The notes under the pieces are model-generated. The model searched no databases. It saw only the letters and a list, made by a program, of their open reading frames with translations, and was not told the origin of the DNA. Of a DNA stretch of 64,000 nucleotides, positions 35,129 through 44,918 are shown one piece after another. The DNA comes from Nocardiopsis eucommiae (GTDB lineage Bacteria > Actinomycetota > Actinomycetes > Streptosporangiales > Streptosporangiaceae), in contig CP074402.1 in NCBI GenBank assembly GCA_018388625.1, positions 5,208,001 to 5,272,000 on the forward strand, in the 5' to 3' direction. Made by a program: the position numbers and the translations under genes. How positions within the stretch are numbered: the stretch's first letter is position 1; each line of letters starts with the position of its first letter.

Positions 35129-35572
35129 CTAGGAACCCCGGACGACGAGCATCATGCCCGCCGTCACCACGTGCTCGCCGTCGGCCGCATGGGCCACCGT
35201 CTCCATGGTGATGAGCTCGTTGCCGCCCAGCGACTTGATGTCGGTGATGCGGGTGACCGTGCTCAGGACGTCGCCCGCCTGGAGCGGTCGGGTGTAACGG
35301 AAGCCCTGGTCGCCGTGGACGACCCGGGAGAAGTCCACCCCGAGGTCCGGGTCGGCCAGGGCCAGCGCGGACCCGGCCATGCCGAGGATCACGGGGAAGG
35401 TGGGCGGGGCGATGACGTCGGCGTACCCGAGGGCCTTGGCGGAGGCCGTGTCGAGGTAGACGGGGTTGAGGTCGTTGATCGACTCGGCGAACTCGCGGAT
35501 CTTGCCGCGTGTCACCTCGTAGGCCTCGGGGGCGGGGTACTCCCGGCCGAGGTAGTCAGGGTTGATCGCCAC
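35129..35572 (-). CDS. hadA: MaoC-like dehydratase subunit HadA
   Basis: 147 residues from a GTG at 35572 (VAINPDYLGREYPAPEAYEV). FAS1-like N-terminal hot-dog half; it carries INDLNPVYLDTASAKALGY and APPTFPVILG, typical of HadA/HadC-type partners, which lack the catalytic Asp-His of HadB. The open frame extends upstream to 35944, but that part overlaps rpmG and is not real. Confidence 0.9.
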   Translation of the reverse strand: MAINPDYLGREYPAPEAYEVTRGKIREFAESINDLNPVYLDTASAKALGYADVIAPPTFPVILGMAGSALALADPDLGVDFSRVVHGDQGFRYTRPLQAGDVLSTVTRITDIKSLGGNELITMETVAHAADGEHVVTAGMMLVVRGS

Positions 35573-35648
35573 GCTCTGTCTCTCCTGTGCGGTGTGCGTT
35601 CGCGGAGCGGCCGGGGCGCTGCCCGCCGCCCGTGTCAGCAATAACAAA

Positions 35649-35677
35649 AGCCCGGTGAGCGAAGTGCTCACCGGGCT
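35649..35677 (-). terminator. Terminator between rpmG and hadA
   Basis: Perfect 12-base arms (35649-35660 and 35666-35677), five-base loop, followed on the minus strand by TTTTGTTATT. It ends the tRNA/rpmG transcript, so hadA probably has its own promoter or depends on read-through. Confidence 0.85.
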
Positions 35678-35730
35678 GGAGTCTACGAGAAGCCGACCGC
35701 TCCCTGCCGGGGACGACGGACCTGGAGAAC

Positions 35731-35895
35731 CTAGCGGGTCTCGCGGTGGTCGTTGTGCTTGCGGCAGTTCGGGCAGAACTTCTTGATCGTCAGACGGTCG
35801 GGGGTGTTCCGACGGTTCTTGCGCGTGATGTAGTTCCGGTGATTGCACTCCTGGCAGGCCAGGGTGATCTTCGGCCTCACGTCTGTGGCAGCCAC
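35731..35895 (-). CDS. rpmG: 50S ribosomal protein L33 (four-cysteine type)
   Basis: 54 residues from a GTG: VAATDVRPKITLACQECNHR, YITRKNRRNTPDRLTIKKFC and PNCRKHNDHRETR. CQEC and CPNC form the zinc ribbon, so this is the zinc-containing paralogue. It follows tRNA-Met. Confidence 0.96.
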   Translation of the reverse strand: MAATDVRPKITLACQECNHRNYITRKNRRNTPDRLTIKKFCPNCRKHNDHRETR

Positions 35896-35996
35896 TTCGG
35901 AGTGCCTTTCTCGCTGGAGACATTACCTGGGCGCAGTTGAACACTGCTGGAGACCCACGACGACCCCTGAGTACTGGGCCTCAGGGGTCAGCGGGT

Positions 35997-36072
35997 TGGT
36001 AGCGGGGGCCGGACTTGAACCGACGACACAGCGATTATGAGCCGCTTGCTCTACCGACTGAGCTACCCCGCC
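35997..36072 (-). tRNA. tRNA-Met (anticodon CAT)
   Basis: 76 bases with encoded CCA. Acceptor GGCGGGG pairs with CCCCGCT; anticodon loop CTCATAA; T arm GGTTCAAGTCC. The fully paired acceptor end and the A at the loop end suggest elongator Met rather than initiator. An inverted repeat at about 35961-35990 lies between it and rpmG. Confidence 0.93.
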
Positions 36073-36172
36073 CCGATCAGGACTTAAGGACATCCCAAAG
36101 GATGTCCCTCTGTCAAGGCCGGTGAAGTTCCACCGGCCACCCACCTGAGTGGACCGGAACCTCGTCAAGTGG

Positions 36173-36248
36173 TGGAGCCCCTTTACGGAATCGAACCGTA
36201 GACCTTCTCCTTACCATGGAGACGCTCTGCCGACTGAGCTAAAGGGGC
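36173..36248 (-). tRNA. tRNA-Thr (anticodon GGT)
   Basis: 76 bases with encoded CCA. Acceptor GCCCCTT pairs with AAGGGGC; anticodon stem TCTCC/GGAGA with loop ATGGTAA. It heads the tRNA-Thr/tRNA-Met/rpmG block, and the accessory segment begins just upstream. The 304 bases to the ATPase stop (36249-36552) hold no gene I can support. Confidence 0.95.
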
Positions 36249-36552
36249 GCGCTGTGGGACTTTCTCTCGTCCGCCCCGGGGTGTTGCCCCCTTGCGCTGA
36301 ACATGACTATACAGGGATCCGGGGGTGGTCTGCCAAATCGAGCGCCGGGCGCCCGGCGAGGGCTGGTCGGGGCGCGCCCCGACCCCCTCCGCGACGCTCC
36401 TCCACATACACGGGAACCCCTGGTCGACGAGGGTGTTCCGCCCTTCGGGGAGCCCTCCGCGCCACCGCGTCGAGGCGCGGGAAAGCCCGTGGATGTGACG
36501 CCGTGCACCCGGCCCCGAGCACGAGGAGCCGGGCACGAGGAGCCGGGCCGTG

Positions 36553-38647
36553 TCAGCCGTTCCCCTCGGCCAGCCAGACGTTGGACATCGCGTCACGGTT
36601 GATCGTCCGGATGTCGGCCGGCAGACCCAGCCTGCGCAGGGCGTCGGACAGCCGGGTGTCGTGCGTGAACACGATGAGCTGCCGGTGCCGCCCCACCTCG
36701 GCCAGGACCGCGGCCAGCCCCTCCACCGTCTCGGTGTCCATCGCCTGGACCGGGTCGTCCAGCAGCAGGAATCCGAACGGGTTGCCTTCCACCAGCGCGC
36801 GGGGCAGGCAGATGGACAGGGCGAGGGCCTGGAACTCACCCTGGCTGAGCAGCCCGGGCGCGCTGGTCTGGTCGTCCACGCCGTCCACGGAGACGTCCAC
36901 CTCGACCCTCCGACGGGCGCCCCGGCCGATCAGCCGCATGCCCTGGAGGTCGATGTGGCGTTCCTGGCGCAACCGGAACCAGACCTGCTCCGCCTGGGAG
37001 ATCACCGGCCCCAGCCGTTCCGCGCGCACGCCGCGCGCGTACTCGGCCAGCCAGTTCAGGGCCGTCTCCGCCGCCCCCAGGGTCTCGCTCGCCGCCACCG
37101 CGTCCTGGGCGTCGTCCAGCCAGCCCGAGAGCCGTTCCGCGAGGTCGGCCCAGCCCTCGGTGGGGTCCTCCAGCCGTTCGGAGGCGTCCCGGCGGGCGCT
37201 GACCGCCGCGGCGCGGAGCCTGCGGCCCACGGTCTCGATGTGCTCGGCCAGTTCCCCGAGGTCCTCGATGTCGGAGCCGGACTCCCAGAGCGCCCACACC
37301 TGACCCAGTTCGCTCTCCGGCGGCAGCCAGGACGGCACCGGGGAGAGCAGGAAGCGGGCCTGGTCACGCGCGGCGGAGGCGCGGTCGTACGCGGCCGAGG
37401 CGGTGGCGGCCTGGGGCCGGAGCGCGCGGAGCTGCGCGTTGGCGCGGCGCACCCAGTCGGCGCCGAGCGCCCCGGTCGCGGAGCACGTGGGGCAGGTGGT
37501 CTCGGTGGGGTGGCGCTTGTGGTGTTCCAGCGCCTGTTCGAGGAGCTGGACCACGCCGTGCGCGTGGTCGCCCTTGCTCCCGGCCGCCATGGCCAGCTCC
37601 ATGGCCGCGCCGCGCAGTTCGTTGACGACGTCAGCGATGAGGGTGCGCTCGGGGACCGCGAGGCGGCGCAGACGGCGCAGGACCACGTGCAGCGCGGGGT
37701 CGCTGGGGCCGTCGTCGGAGGCGACCCGGCGCAGCGCCTCCAGGTCCATGGAGGGCGCGGAGAGCACGCTGACGGCCTGGACCGCCCGGGGGTCGTTGGA
37801 GGCGCCCAGGACGTCCAGGAGGGGCCGCAGCTCGCGGGAGGGCCGGTCGCGGCGCCGGGCCAGGCCGTCGCAGACCTTGGCCAGGCGGCGCTCGGCCTCC
37901 GCGAGCCCGGTGAGCCCGAGCAGCGCGGTGAGGGTGTCGTACAGCTCCGCCGCGCGACCGGTGACCGTACGGCCGAGCTCGTCGTAGGACAGGAACGGCC
38001 GGTAGCGGACGAGGTTCTCGCCCCAGTCGAGGGTGCGCAGCGGAGAGACGTCACCGTTGGGGTGCACGACCTCGCCGCGCGCGGAGCGGACGCTCTCCCC
38101 GTCCAGCGGCGGCTGATCCGGGTGGGACCAGGGTCACCGGCGATGTGGATGTCCACGGTCGCCTCGGTGCGCTCGTCGTAGTGCAGGTTGCGCCAGCCGT
38201 CGCGCCAGCCGGTGGGCATGGCGTCCCAGCGCGGGTTGCGTCCGGTGAGGGCGGCCTCGGCGGCTTCCGCGAAGCTCGACTTGCCGGAGCCGTTGCGGCC
38301 GACGATGACGGTGAGGCCGGGGCTCGGGGAGAAGGTGAGGTCGGCTGGTCGGCCGATGCCGCGGAACCCCTGCACGCGGATGCCGGTGAGGTAGGCCCGG
38401 CGCACGCGCCCGGGCGGGGGCTCCGGGGATCCCCGGGGACGATCCCGGGGATGTGCTCACCCCTCAGGAGCGCCTCCAGCGCCTCCTCACCCCACAGGGC
38501 GGCGCCGACCCAGGTACGGACCGCCTCAGGCAGCCCCGAACGCGCCAGGGCGTCGAGGAGTGCCTTGGTGGTGGGGTCCTCGGTCTGGGGTGCGGCCGCG
38601 TGGCCGTCCCGTCCTGTGCGTGTGTCCGCCTCGGGTCCCCGAGTCAC
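36553..38647 (-). CDS. SMC/Rad50-like AAA ATPase with a CPTC zinc-hook motif; two apparent frameshifts
   Basis: Restoring a base at 38416-38420 and 38097-38100 gives 698 residues from the GTG at 38647. Residues ~1-75 are an unrecognised N-terminal domain. Then comes an ABC-type head: GIRVQGFRGIG, Walker A VGRNGSGKSSFAEA (~110), a helical middle with TTCPTCSATGALG near residue 384 (a Rad50-like zinc hook), signature LLSQGEFQALALSI (~600), Walker B FLLLDDPVQAMD (~625) and the switch histidine in VFTHDTRLSDAL. This is the layout of SbcC/Rad50/DndD-type DNA-end or clamp ATPases. No nuclease partner is adjacent. It is on the same strand as, and 264 bases downstream of, the JetC-like gene. Start is uncertain. 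Confidence 0.85.
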
Positions 38648-38911
38648 CTTCGCCACCCCGCTCCGTTCTCGAACCTGCACCAGCAGAGTAGGACAGGACG
38701 GGAGGAAGCGCGCTGGTGATACGCGCGCCGGACCGCACCCGGGACCCGTCCGTACCCTTTCGCGCCTCCGCTTCGCCTCGGAGGGTGTTCGGGACCGCAA
38801 GCCCCCTGCGACGAGGGTGACTCAGGCCACTGTCGCACGGTCGCCGGGCGGGCGTCGGCGTGTTCGGGGAAACCGTCCCACGGGGCCGCCGACGGCGCCG
38901 GGGCGGCCGGG

Positions 38912-41900
38912 TCACACGCCGACCAGCCTCCTCCTGCTGCCGTCCCAGGTGAAGTGCAGGGTGGCGATACCCGGGACGTTCGGGTCCCGCAGGCACTCGT
39001 AGATGTTCAGGCTGGGGACGCTCGCGAAGCAGCCCCAGACGCGTTCGGACGTGAGCACGAAGTCCAGGTCGAGCTCGACCAGCAGGCCGAGCAGGCGTCC
39101 GTGGGTGGGTTCGTCCACCTTGGCGAAGGCGTCGTCCAGCAGGATCAGGCGCGGCGCCCAGGGCGCGCGGGCGGCCAGGGCGTCGAACTGGGCGGCGGCC
39201 GCCGCGAACAGCACGAGGTAGGCGACCACGCGCTGCTCTCCCTGGCTGAGAGCGGTGCGGTGGCCCAGACGGCGCTCGTCCCCGGCGGAGTCGGTGACGT
39301 AGACGGTGAAGACGAACCAGGACCGGTAGTCGAGCGCGGCGCGCAGCTGGGCGCCGCCGGTGGCGGTCGGGTCCAGTCGGCGGATCGCCTCGATGCAGCG
39401 GCGCAGGGCGTCCCGCAGGCGGGTGGTCTGGACCCGGGTGCGCTCCTCGGCGGGGGTCGCCAGCAGTGGGACGACCGCCTCGACGTCCGCCCCGGCGTCG
39501 GGCGCGAGGCTCCAGTCGAGGCGCACGCCGAGCCCGGCGGAGGTGGTGACGTCCTTGAGGACGTCGTTCATGGTCGCGATGAGCGCGCGGGCCTCGTCGA
39601 TCTGGCGGGAGAGGTGGCCGGCGAGCTCACCCAGGAGGTGACGCTCGAAGGCCTCCTCCTCGGCCACGGCCACGGTCTCCTCGGCGCGCACGACGGCCTC
39701 CGCGACGCGTTCGGCGTAGGAGGTGACGTCGTGGGCGCCGTCCTCGTCGTGGACCGTGAGGCGTTTCACGCCGCGCGGTTCGCTGAGCTCCGTGCGGGTC
39801 TGGGCCCAGCCCACCGAGGTCAGGAGTCGGTGCAGCTCCTCACGGCTGCCGAGGATGGCGCTGTCGTCGACCTCGTCGACGCCGTCCTGGGCGGCCAGGC
39901 CGTCCTCCAGCTGCGAGGTGAAGGACGCCAGGAGGGCCAGGCGCTCGTCCGGTCCGGTGGTCTCGGCCTCGGGGCCGCCGTGGACGGCGGCCAGGTAGCG
40001 GGCGAGGGGGCGTCGCTCCCGGCGCAGTCCTCCAGCCCGGCGGCGCGGAGCAGCACGGCGTCGGGGACGGTGTCCTCGGTACCGGTGACGGCCGGGCTGT
40101 CGGGGTCGCCGACGGTGGTGACGGAGGAGACCAGGGCCTCCCCGCCGCCAGGGCCCGGCGGACCTGTTCGGCGCGTTCGGTGGTCGCGACGTCGAGCCGG
40201 ACCTCGGCGCTGACACGTTCGTCGCGGGCGCGCTGGGCGTCGCGTTCGAGTTCGGGGAGGCGCTCGGCAGCCTCCTTGGCACGTGCCTGGACCTGGGCGC
40301 GGGCGGCGTCGATCTGTTCCGGGGCCACGCCCCGGGCGCGGTCACCGAGTTCGAACTGGCGGCGCACGGTGATCATGTCGTCGATCGCGGCGGCGCGGGC
40401 GTCCTCGGCCAGGACCCGGGCCGCGCGGGTGCGGGACCAGGCGCCGACGTGGCGTTCGTGGTCGGCCAGTTCCCAGGCGAGGACGTCGAGGTCGCGCAGG
40501 GCCGAGGCGATCAGGACCCGGAGGTGGTCCAGGGCGCGCAGGGCGCTGTCGAGTTCGGCGCGGACGGTGGGCAGGCGATGCTCCCGGGCGGCCTCGGCGA
40601 GCCGGGTGCGGATGTCGAGGAGCTCACCCCGGGTGGACTCGGCGGCGGCCTGGGCGGTCTCGTGGGCGCGGCGGGCGGCCGCCACGTCGGTCCGCGCGAC
40701 GTCGAGGGTGGCCCAGGCACGGATGAGCGGAGCGGCCTCGGGCAGGTCGCGGGAGACCCCGAGCAGTTCGGTGTAGGAGTGCTCCACGGCCCAGCGGCGT
40801 TCCCCCGCCTCGGCCAGGAGGGCCTCCGCGATGGCCATGCGGCGGTCGGTGTTGGCCGACTGGCGGTCGCGGGCCCGCTTGCGGGCGGCCTCACCGATGA
40901 ACTCGGGTTCGCTCTTGTGGTGGGCTCCGGAGGCCACTCCCAGCCGCCAGCCGCCGGAGAGCGACATGGAGCTGACGGTGGTCACGGCGCTGTCGCGGCG
41001 GTGCTTGGGCTCGGTCTCCTCGGCGCTGCCCGGCGTCTCGGAGTGCAGGGCGATGGACGACAGCAGGGCGCGGAGGTTGTCGCCGTGCGCGCCCCGTTCC
41101 GGGGCCGCGACGGGGACGAGGACGTCCAGGAGGGTGCGGCCCTTGGCCGGGCGGGCCGGGGTGACCATGAGGTCGCGGGTGGTGGGGTCGTAGAGCGTGC
41201 CGTCCGCGCGGATCCACCCGGAGAGGAGGCCGCTGGCCTCCAGTGCGGCCTCCAGTCCGGCCTGTTCGCGCGGGGTGAGGCCGTCGGCGAAGTCCACGGC
41301 CAGGTGGAAGGGGACGCCGTCGCCGTCCGGGCGCGGGTAGGTGGCCCAGGCGGGGCGGTCGGGCGCGCTGTCGGCGTTCCTGGCGCGGCGGGCGGCGAGG
41401 TCGGCCAGTTCGTCGGAGAGCTGGCCCTCCTCGTTGACGGCGACGTCGCGGCGGGCCCGCAGTTCTTCGAGGAGCGGGTCCACGGCGGTGTGCGCGAGGC
41501 GGGAGACGGCCGCCGGTACCTGGGGGTCCAGCACGCGCAGGGTGTCGGTGATGGGCAGTTCGACGCTGCCCTCCAGCTCGTGGATGGCCTCACCGAGCGC
41601 GTGGGCGTGGCTGGAGTCGCGCAGCCGGGCCGCCCAGGCGCGGACGCCGTCGGCGTAGGCGGTGCTCTCGGCGCGCAGGGCGGCGATGGCCTCCTGCTCG
41701 CGGGTGTGGGTGTGCTCCAGGACCGCCTCGGCGCTCTCCGCCTCGCTGGTGAGGGCGACCAGGCGGCGGTCGGTGGCGGCCTCGGCGGTGGTGAGGCCGG
41801 TCAGCCTCGTGGCGAGGTCGGCGCGGTCGGCGGCGGCGTCCGCGCTGGAGGTGAGCCGGTCGTGCAGACGGCCGAGGTGGTCGCGCAGGTCCGCGAGGTC

Positions 41901-43589
41901 GACACCCTCCACCGGGGCGCGCTCGACGGACTGTTCCAGCCCCTGGAGGTCGACCCGGGTGGCGCTCTCCCTGGGGGCGTGCACGGTGGTGCGGGCGTCG
42001 GGGACCTGGCCGAGCCCCTGGGTGGCGAGTCCGGAGGCGGTTGCGGCGCGCGCGGCTTCGAGGTGGGTCTGGCGCAGGACCTCCAGGGCCCGCTCGATGG
42101 CCGTGGTGTCCTCGCCCAGCCGCTCCACCGCGTGGGTCTCGGTGGTGGCGGCGTGCTCGGCGGCGGCCCAGGCGGCCTCGGCGGCGCGGATGTAGGCGCC
42201 GACGGCGGCGTCGTAGGCGCGGCGCTCGTTGGTGGTGGCGGTGGCGGCGGCGCCCTGGGCGGTGGCGAGGGTGCCGTCGTCGGCGTCGGCCGTGTCCCGG
42301 GTGCGGCGGGCCTGGTCGCGTTCCTCCGCGACCCGGCCCTCGGCGGTGATGAGGTCGTCCAGCTCGGCGCGCAGGCGGTCGGTCTCCTCGGTGCGGCGGG
42401 TGCACGCGTCGAGCTGCTCACGCACCTCCGAGGAGCGGGCGCGCAGGGTGTGCAGGAGGTAGCCGTGGTAGTCGCTGAGGAACGCGGCGACCCCGGCTCC
42501 GGCCTCGGTGAGCCCGTCCTTGTCGCTGCGGGCCTGTTCGAGGTCGGCGATGTTGCGGGCGACCTCGTCCAGGACGGACTCGTCCATGGGCGGCAGCGCC
42601 TCGGACAGCACGCCGACCAGTTCTCCGGCCTCCAGGCGGTCACCGATGGTGGGGCGGCGCAGACGGTAGAGCAGGTGGATGAGGTTGCGGTAGCGGACGG
42701 AGTCGTCGATCCCGAAGAGGTCGCGCATGACGCGGGCCCGGTAGGGAACGGCGCTGGTGAAGCAGTTGTCGGCGCCGATCTCCGAGCGCAGGCGGTCCAC
42801 GGGCTTGGGACGGCCGTCCGTCACGAGGTCGAGGTCGTGGCCGACCCTGCGGTCGGTCACGAAGAACACGCAGCGCGGGTCGGCGTCCCCGACCGCCATG
42901 ACGGCCGCGCCGAGGGTGAGGTGCCGGGGCGGGGCTCCGGGGGCGTCCTCGCCGTCGGTCTCCGCCGGGGGCCGGGCCGGGTCGGTGCCGTCGGCCGCCG
43001 TGGTCGCGTCGTCCTCCGGGGTCGCCGGGGGTCGGCGGCCGGGGCGAGGGCCGCGAGCAGCGCCGAGGCGGTGGTGGGAGGGGCGGGGGTGAGGGCGCGC
43101 GCGGAGGTGGCGGAGTCCAGGCCGCGGTCGCCGCGCGCGGTGGTGAACTCGACCCACAGGTAGCCCAGGCGCGTGGCCGGCCCGGAGCCGGTGTCGGCGG
43201 GCGCGGTGCCGTCGTCCGGTTCCCCGTCCCCCTCCTCCTCGGGCTCGGCGGGCCCCCGAGCAGGTCGGGGCCGGTGTCCTCCTCGACCGGACCGCGCGTG
43301 GAGCGGGGGTCGTCGGCCATCAGCCAGCGCAGGCTGGTGCGGTTGGTGCCGGTGGTGTCCAGGCGCCGGACGTCGCCGTCCAGCAGGAAGGGGAGCAGCA
43401 TCTCCAGGGCCTTGGACTTGCCGGCGCCGTTGCGGCCGCGCAGCAGCAGCCGCCCCTCCGCGAAGTCCAGGACGTGGTCGTCGTACTGCCACACGTTTCT
43501 GATGCCCGCGCGTTCCAGGCGGTAGCGGGGGAGTCGGCAGGATCAGCCGGAGCCGTCCCGGGGGCCTCGATCGTCTCCTGTGTCACCAC
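38912..43589 (-). CDS. JetC-like SMC protein (TIGR02680 family) of a type II Wadjet-like system; five apparent frameshifts
   Basis: With one base restored at each of 43527-43531, 43253-43257, 43027-43031, 40140-40143 and 40006-40010, this is one 1560-residue SMC-like ATPase. N-terminal head: YRLERAGIRNVWQYDDHVLD, Walker A RGRNGAGKSKALEMLLPFLL (~50). Long coiled-coil arms follow, with a hinge-like centre. C-terminal head: signature LSQGEQRVVAYLVLFAAAA (~1448), Walker B PRLILLDDAFAKVDEPT (~1480) and the family tail ending FTWDGSRRRLVGV. This matches TIGR02680, the SMC (JetC) of Wadjet type II, which extrudes and helps cleave plasmid DNA. It is somewhat longer than the usual ~1350 residues owing to a G/A/P-rich insert near residues 90-200. 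It overlaps jetB by 47 bases. Confidence 0.88.
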
Positions 43590-44918
43590 TGGTCGCGCTC
43601 ACCTTCTCGTTCGCCACCGCTTGCAGCACGGACGTCACCCGGTCGAGGTCGCCTCGGGGGCCGGTCTGGGGATCGGGTGCGTCCTCACCGGAACCACGCG
43701 GTCGCGCGGGGAGTGTCCGGCTGTCTTCGTCATTGTCCTGGATCAGCGGGACGCGCTCGTCCACGTCGGCGCCGAACCGGGCCCCGGCGGCCGTGAGCGC
43801 CCACGCACCGGGGCCTCCCGTGAGCAGCCCGAGACCGGTCAGGAGCTCCAGCACGAGGGCGGCCAACCGGTCCGGATCGGGGATCTCGGGTCCCGCGGCG
43901 CGCGCCCACTCGGCGCGGATCGGGGCGTCCTCGCCGCCGAGGGTCTCCAGCGCGCCCAGAAGTTCCAGGTCGGGGACGGGGACGGAGGTGGCGGGACGGC
44001 CGGGGTGCAGGCGGCCGGAGAGGTGGCGGACCAGGCTCAGCGCCGTGCGGCCCACGGGGTCGTCCGAGGGGAACCGCCCGGTCGCCTCGGCATCGTCCGG
44101 CATGACGAGCGCCACACCCTCGGCGCGGATCTCGGTGTCGCAGCCGAGCAGGTTGCCCAGAGCGGCGGCGGCCCGCCACTGGTGGGCGGCGAGACGGTCG
44201 CGCTGGCGGTCGGGAAGGTGTTCGCGGTAGACCACGGCGGTCTCGGCCAGGAGGCGCCGCAGGGCGATCTCGCCCGCCTGGTCCCCCTCCGGGTCCGGGT
44301 CCGCCGCGTCGGCCAGGAAGGAGTCCGGGTCGTCACCGGCCCTGGGGAGGTGCGCGGTGACGGCGCGCAGGGCGCCGGTGTGCGGGATGAGCCCGACGTC
44401 GTTCGCCGGGTCCGCCTGGTGGGCGCGGACGGTCCCGGAGGCCTCGCCGAGCGCTCCGAGGGCGACCAGGTGGTGCAGGGCCGCGCAGAAGGCGCGGCGT
44501 TCGCCGAGGCCCCTGGTGGGATCCGCGTCGATCCCGGCCTCGCGGGCGGCGGCGCGGACCCGGGAGGTGAGGGAGCGCGCGGTGGTGGGTCCGGTCTGCT
44601 CGACCAGGACCGCCAGCGCCAGCGCCAGGTAGGTGTGGGTCCGGGGGTGAAGCGGGCGCCGGTGGACCTCGTGGCCGGGCGGACCACCTCGTCCACCAGA
44701 CCGCGCTTGACCAGGCGGGCGTGTTCGTCGGCCACGGTCAGCCGGTAGCCGAGGACTCGCTGGAAGCGCTGGACGAGCCACTCGGCGTGCGAGCGCACGA
44801 GGGAGAACTCGGCCGGGTGGGTGCTCCGGGTGAGCAGGGGGCAGGCCATGAGGGCGCGGGCGGCGGCCTGCCGCTCACCGAGGAGGGCGGCGTCCTCGGT
44901 GTGTGCGCTGGTCTCCAT
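43543..44918 (-). CDS. JetB-like protein (TIGR02678/DUF2398 family); one apparent frameshift
   Basis: 458 residues after restoring one base at 44643-44647. The N-terminal part reads ALMACPLLTRSTHPAEFSLV then LVQRFQRVLGYRLTVADEHA and LVKRGLVDEVVRPATR, ending ARFTP; the frame then continues RTHTYLALALAVLVEQTGPT. These are hallmarks of the DUF2398 kleisin-like partner. In Wadjet type II, JetB links JetA to the JetC heads. The ATG at 44918 shares its A with the upstream TGA (TGATG), so it is translationally coupled to the JetA-like gene. The last ~50 residues are low-complexity D/G/P/R. Confidence 0.87.

Noticed and set aside
35129..35944. A 271-residue hadA with a long N-terminal extension
   Set aside because: The extension runs antiparallel in frame through a terminator and over rpmG; the conserved HadA start is the GTG at 35572.
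42041..42349. Arginine-rich 102-codon plus-strand frame resembling a protamine-like protein
   Set aside because: It is an antisense shadow of the alanine/threonine-rich coiled coil of the JetC-like gene.
38912..44918. jetB and jetC as pseudogenes on the basis of their six frame breaks
   Set aside because: The breaks are of the same run-length type as those in rplF, rpoB and murB, so they carry no evidence of decay. Only the missing JetA N-terminus and missing jetD remain as evidence.
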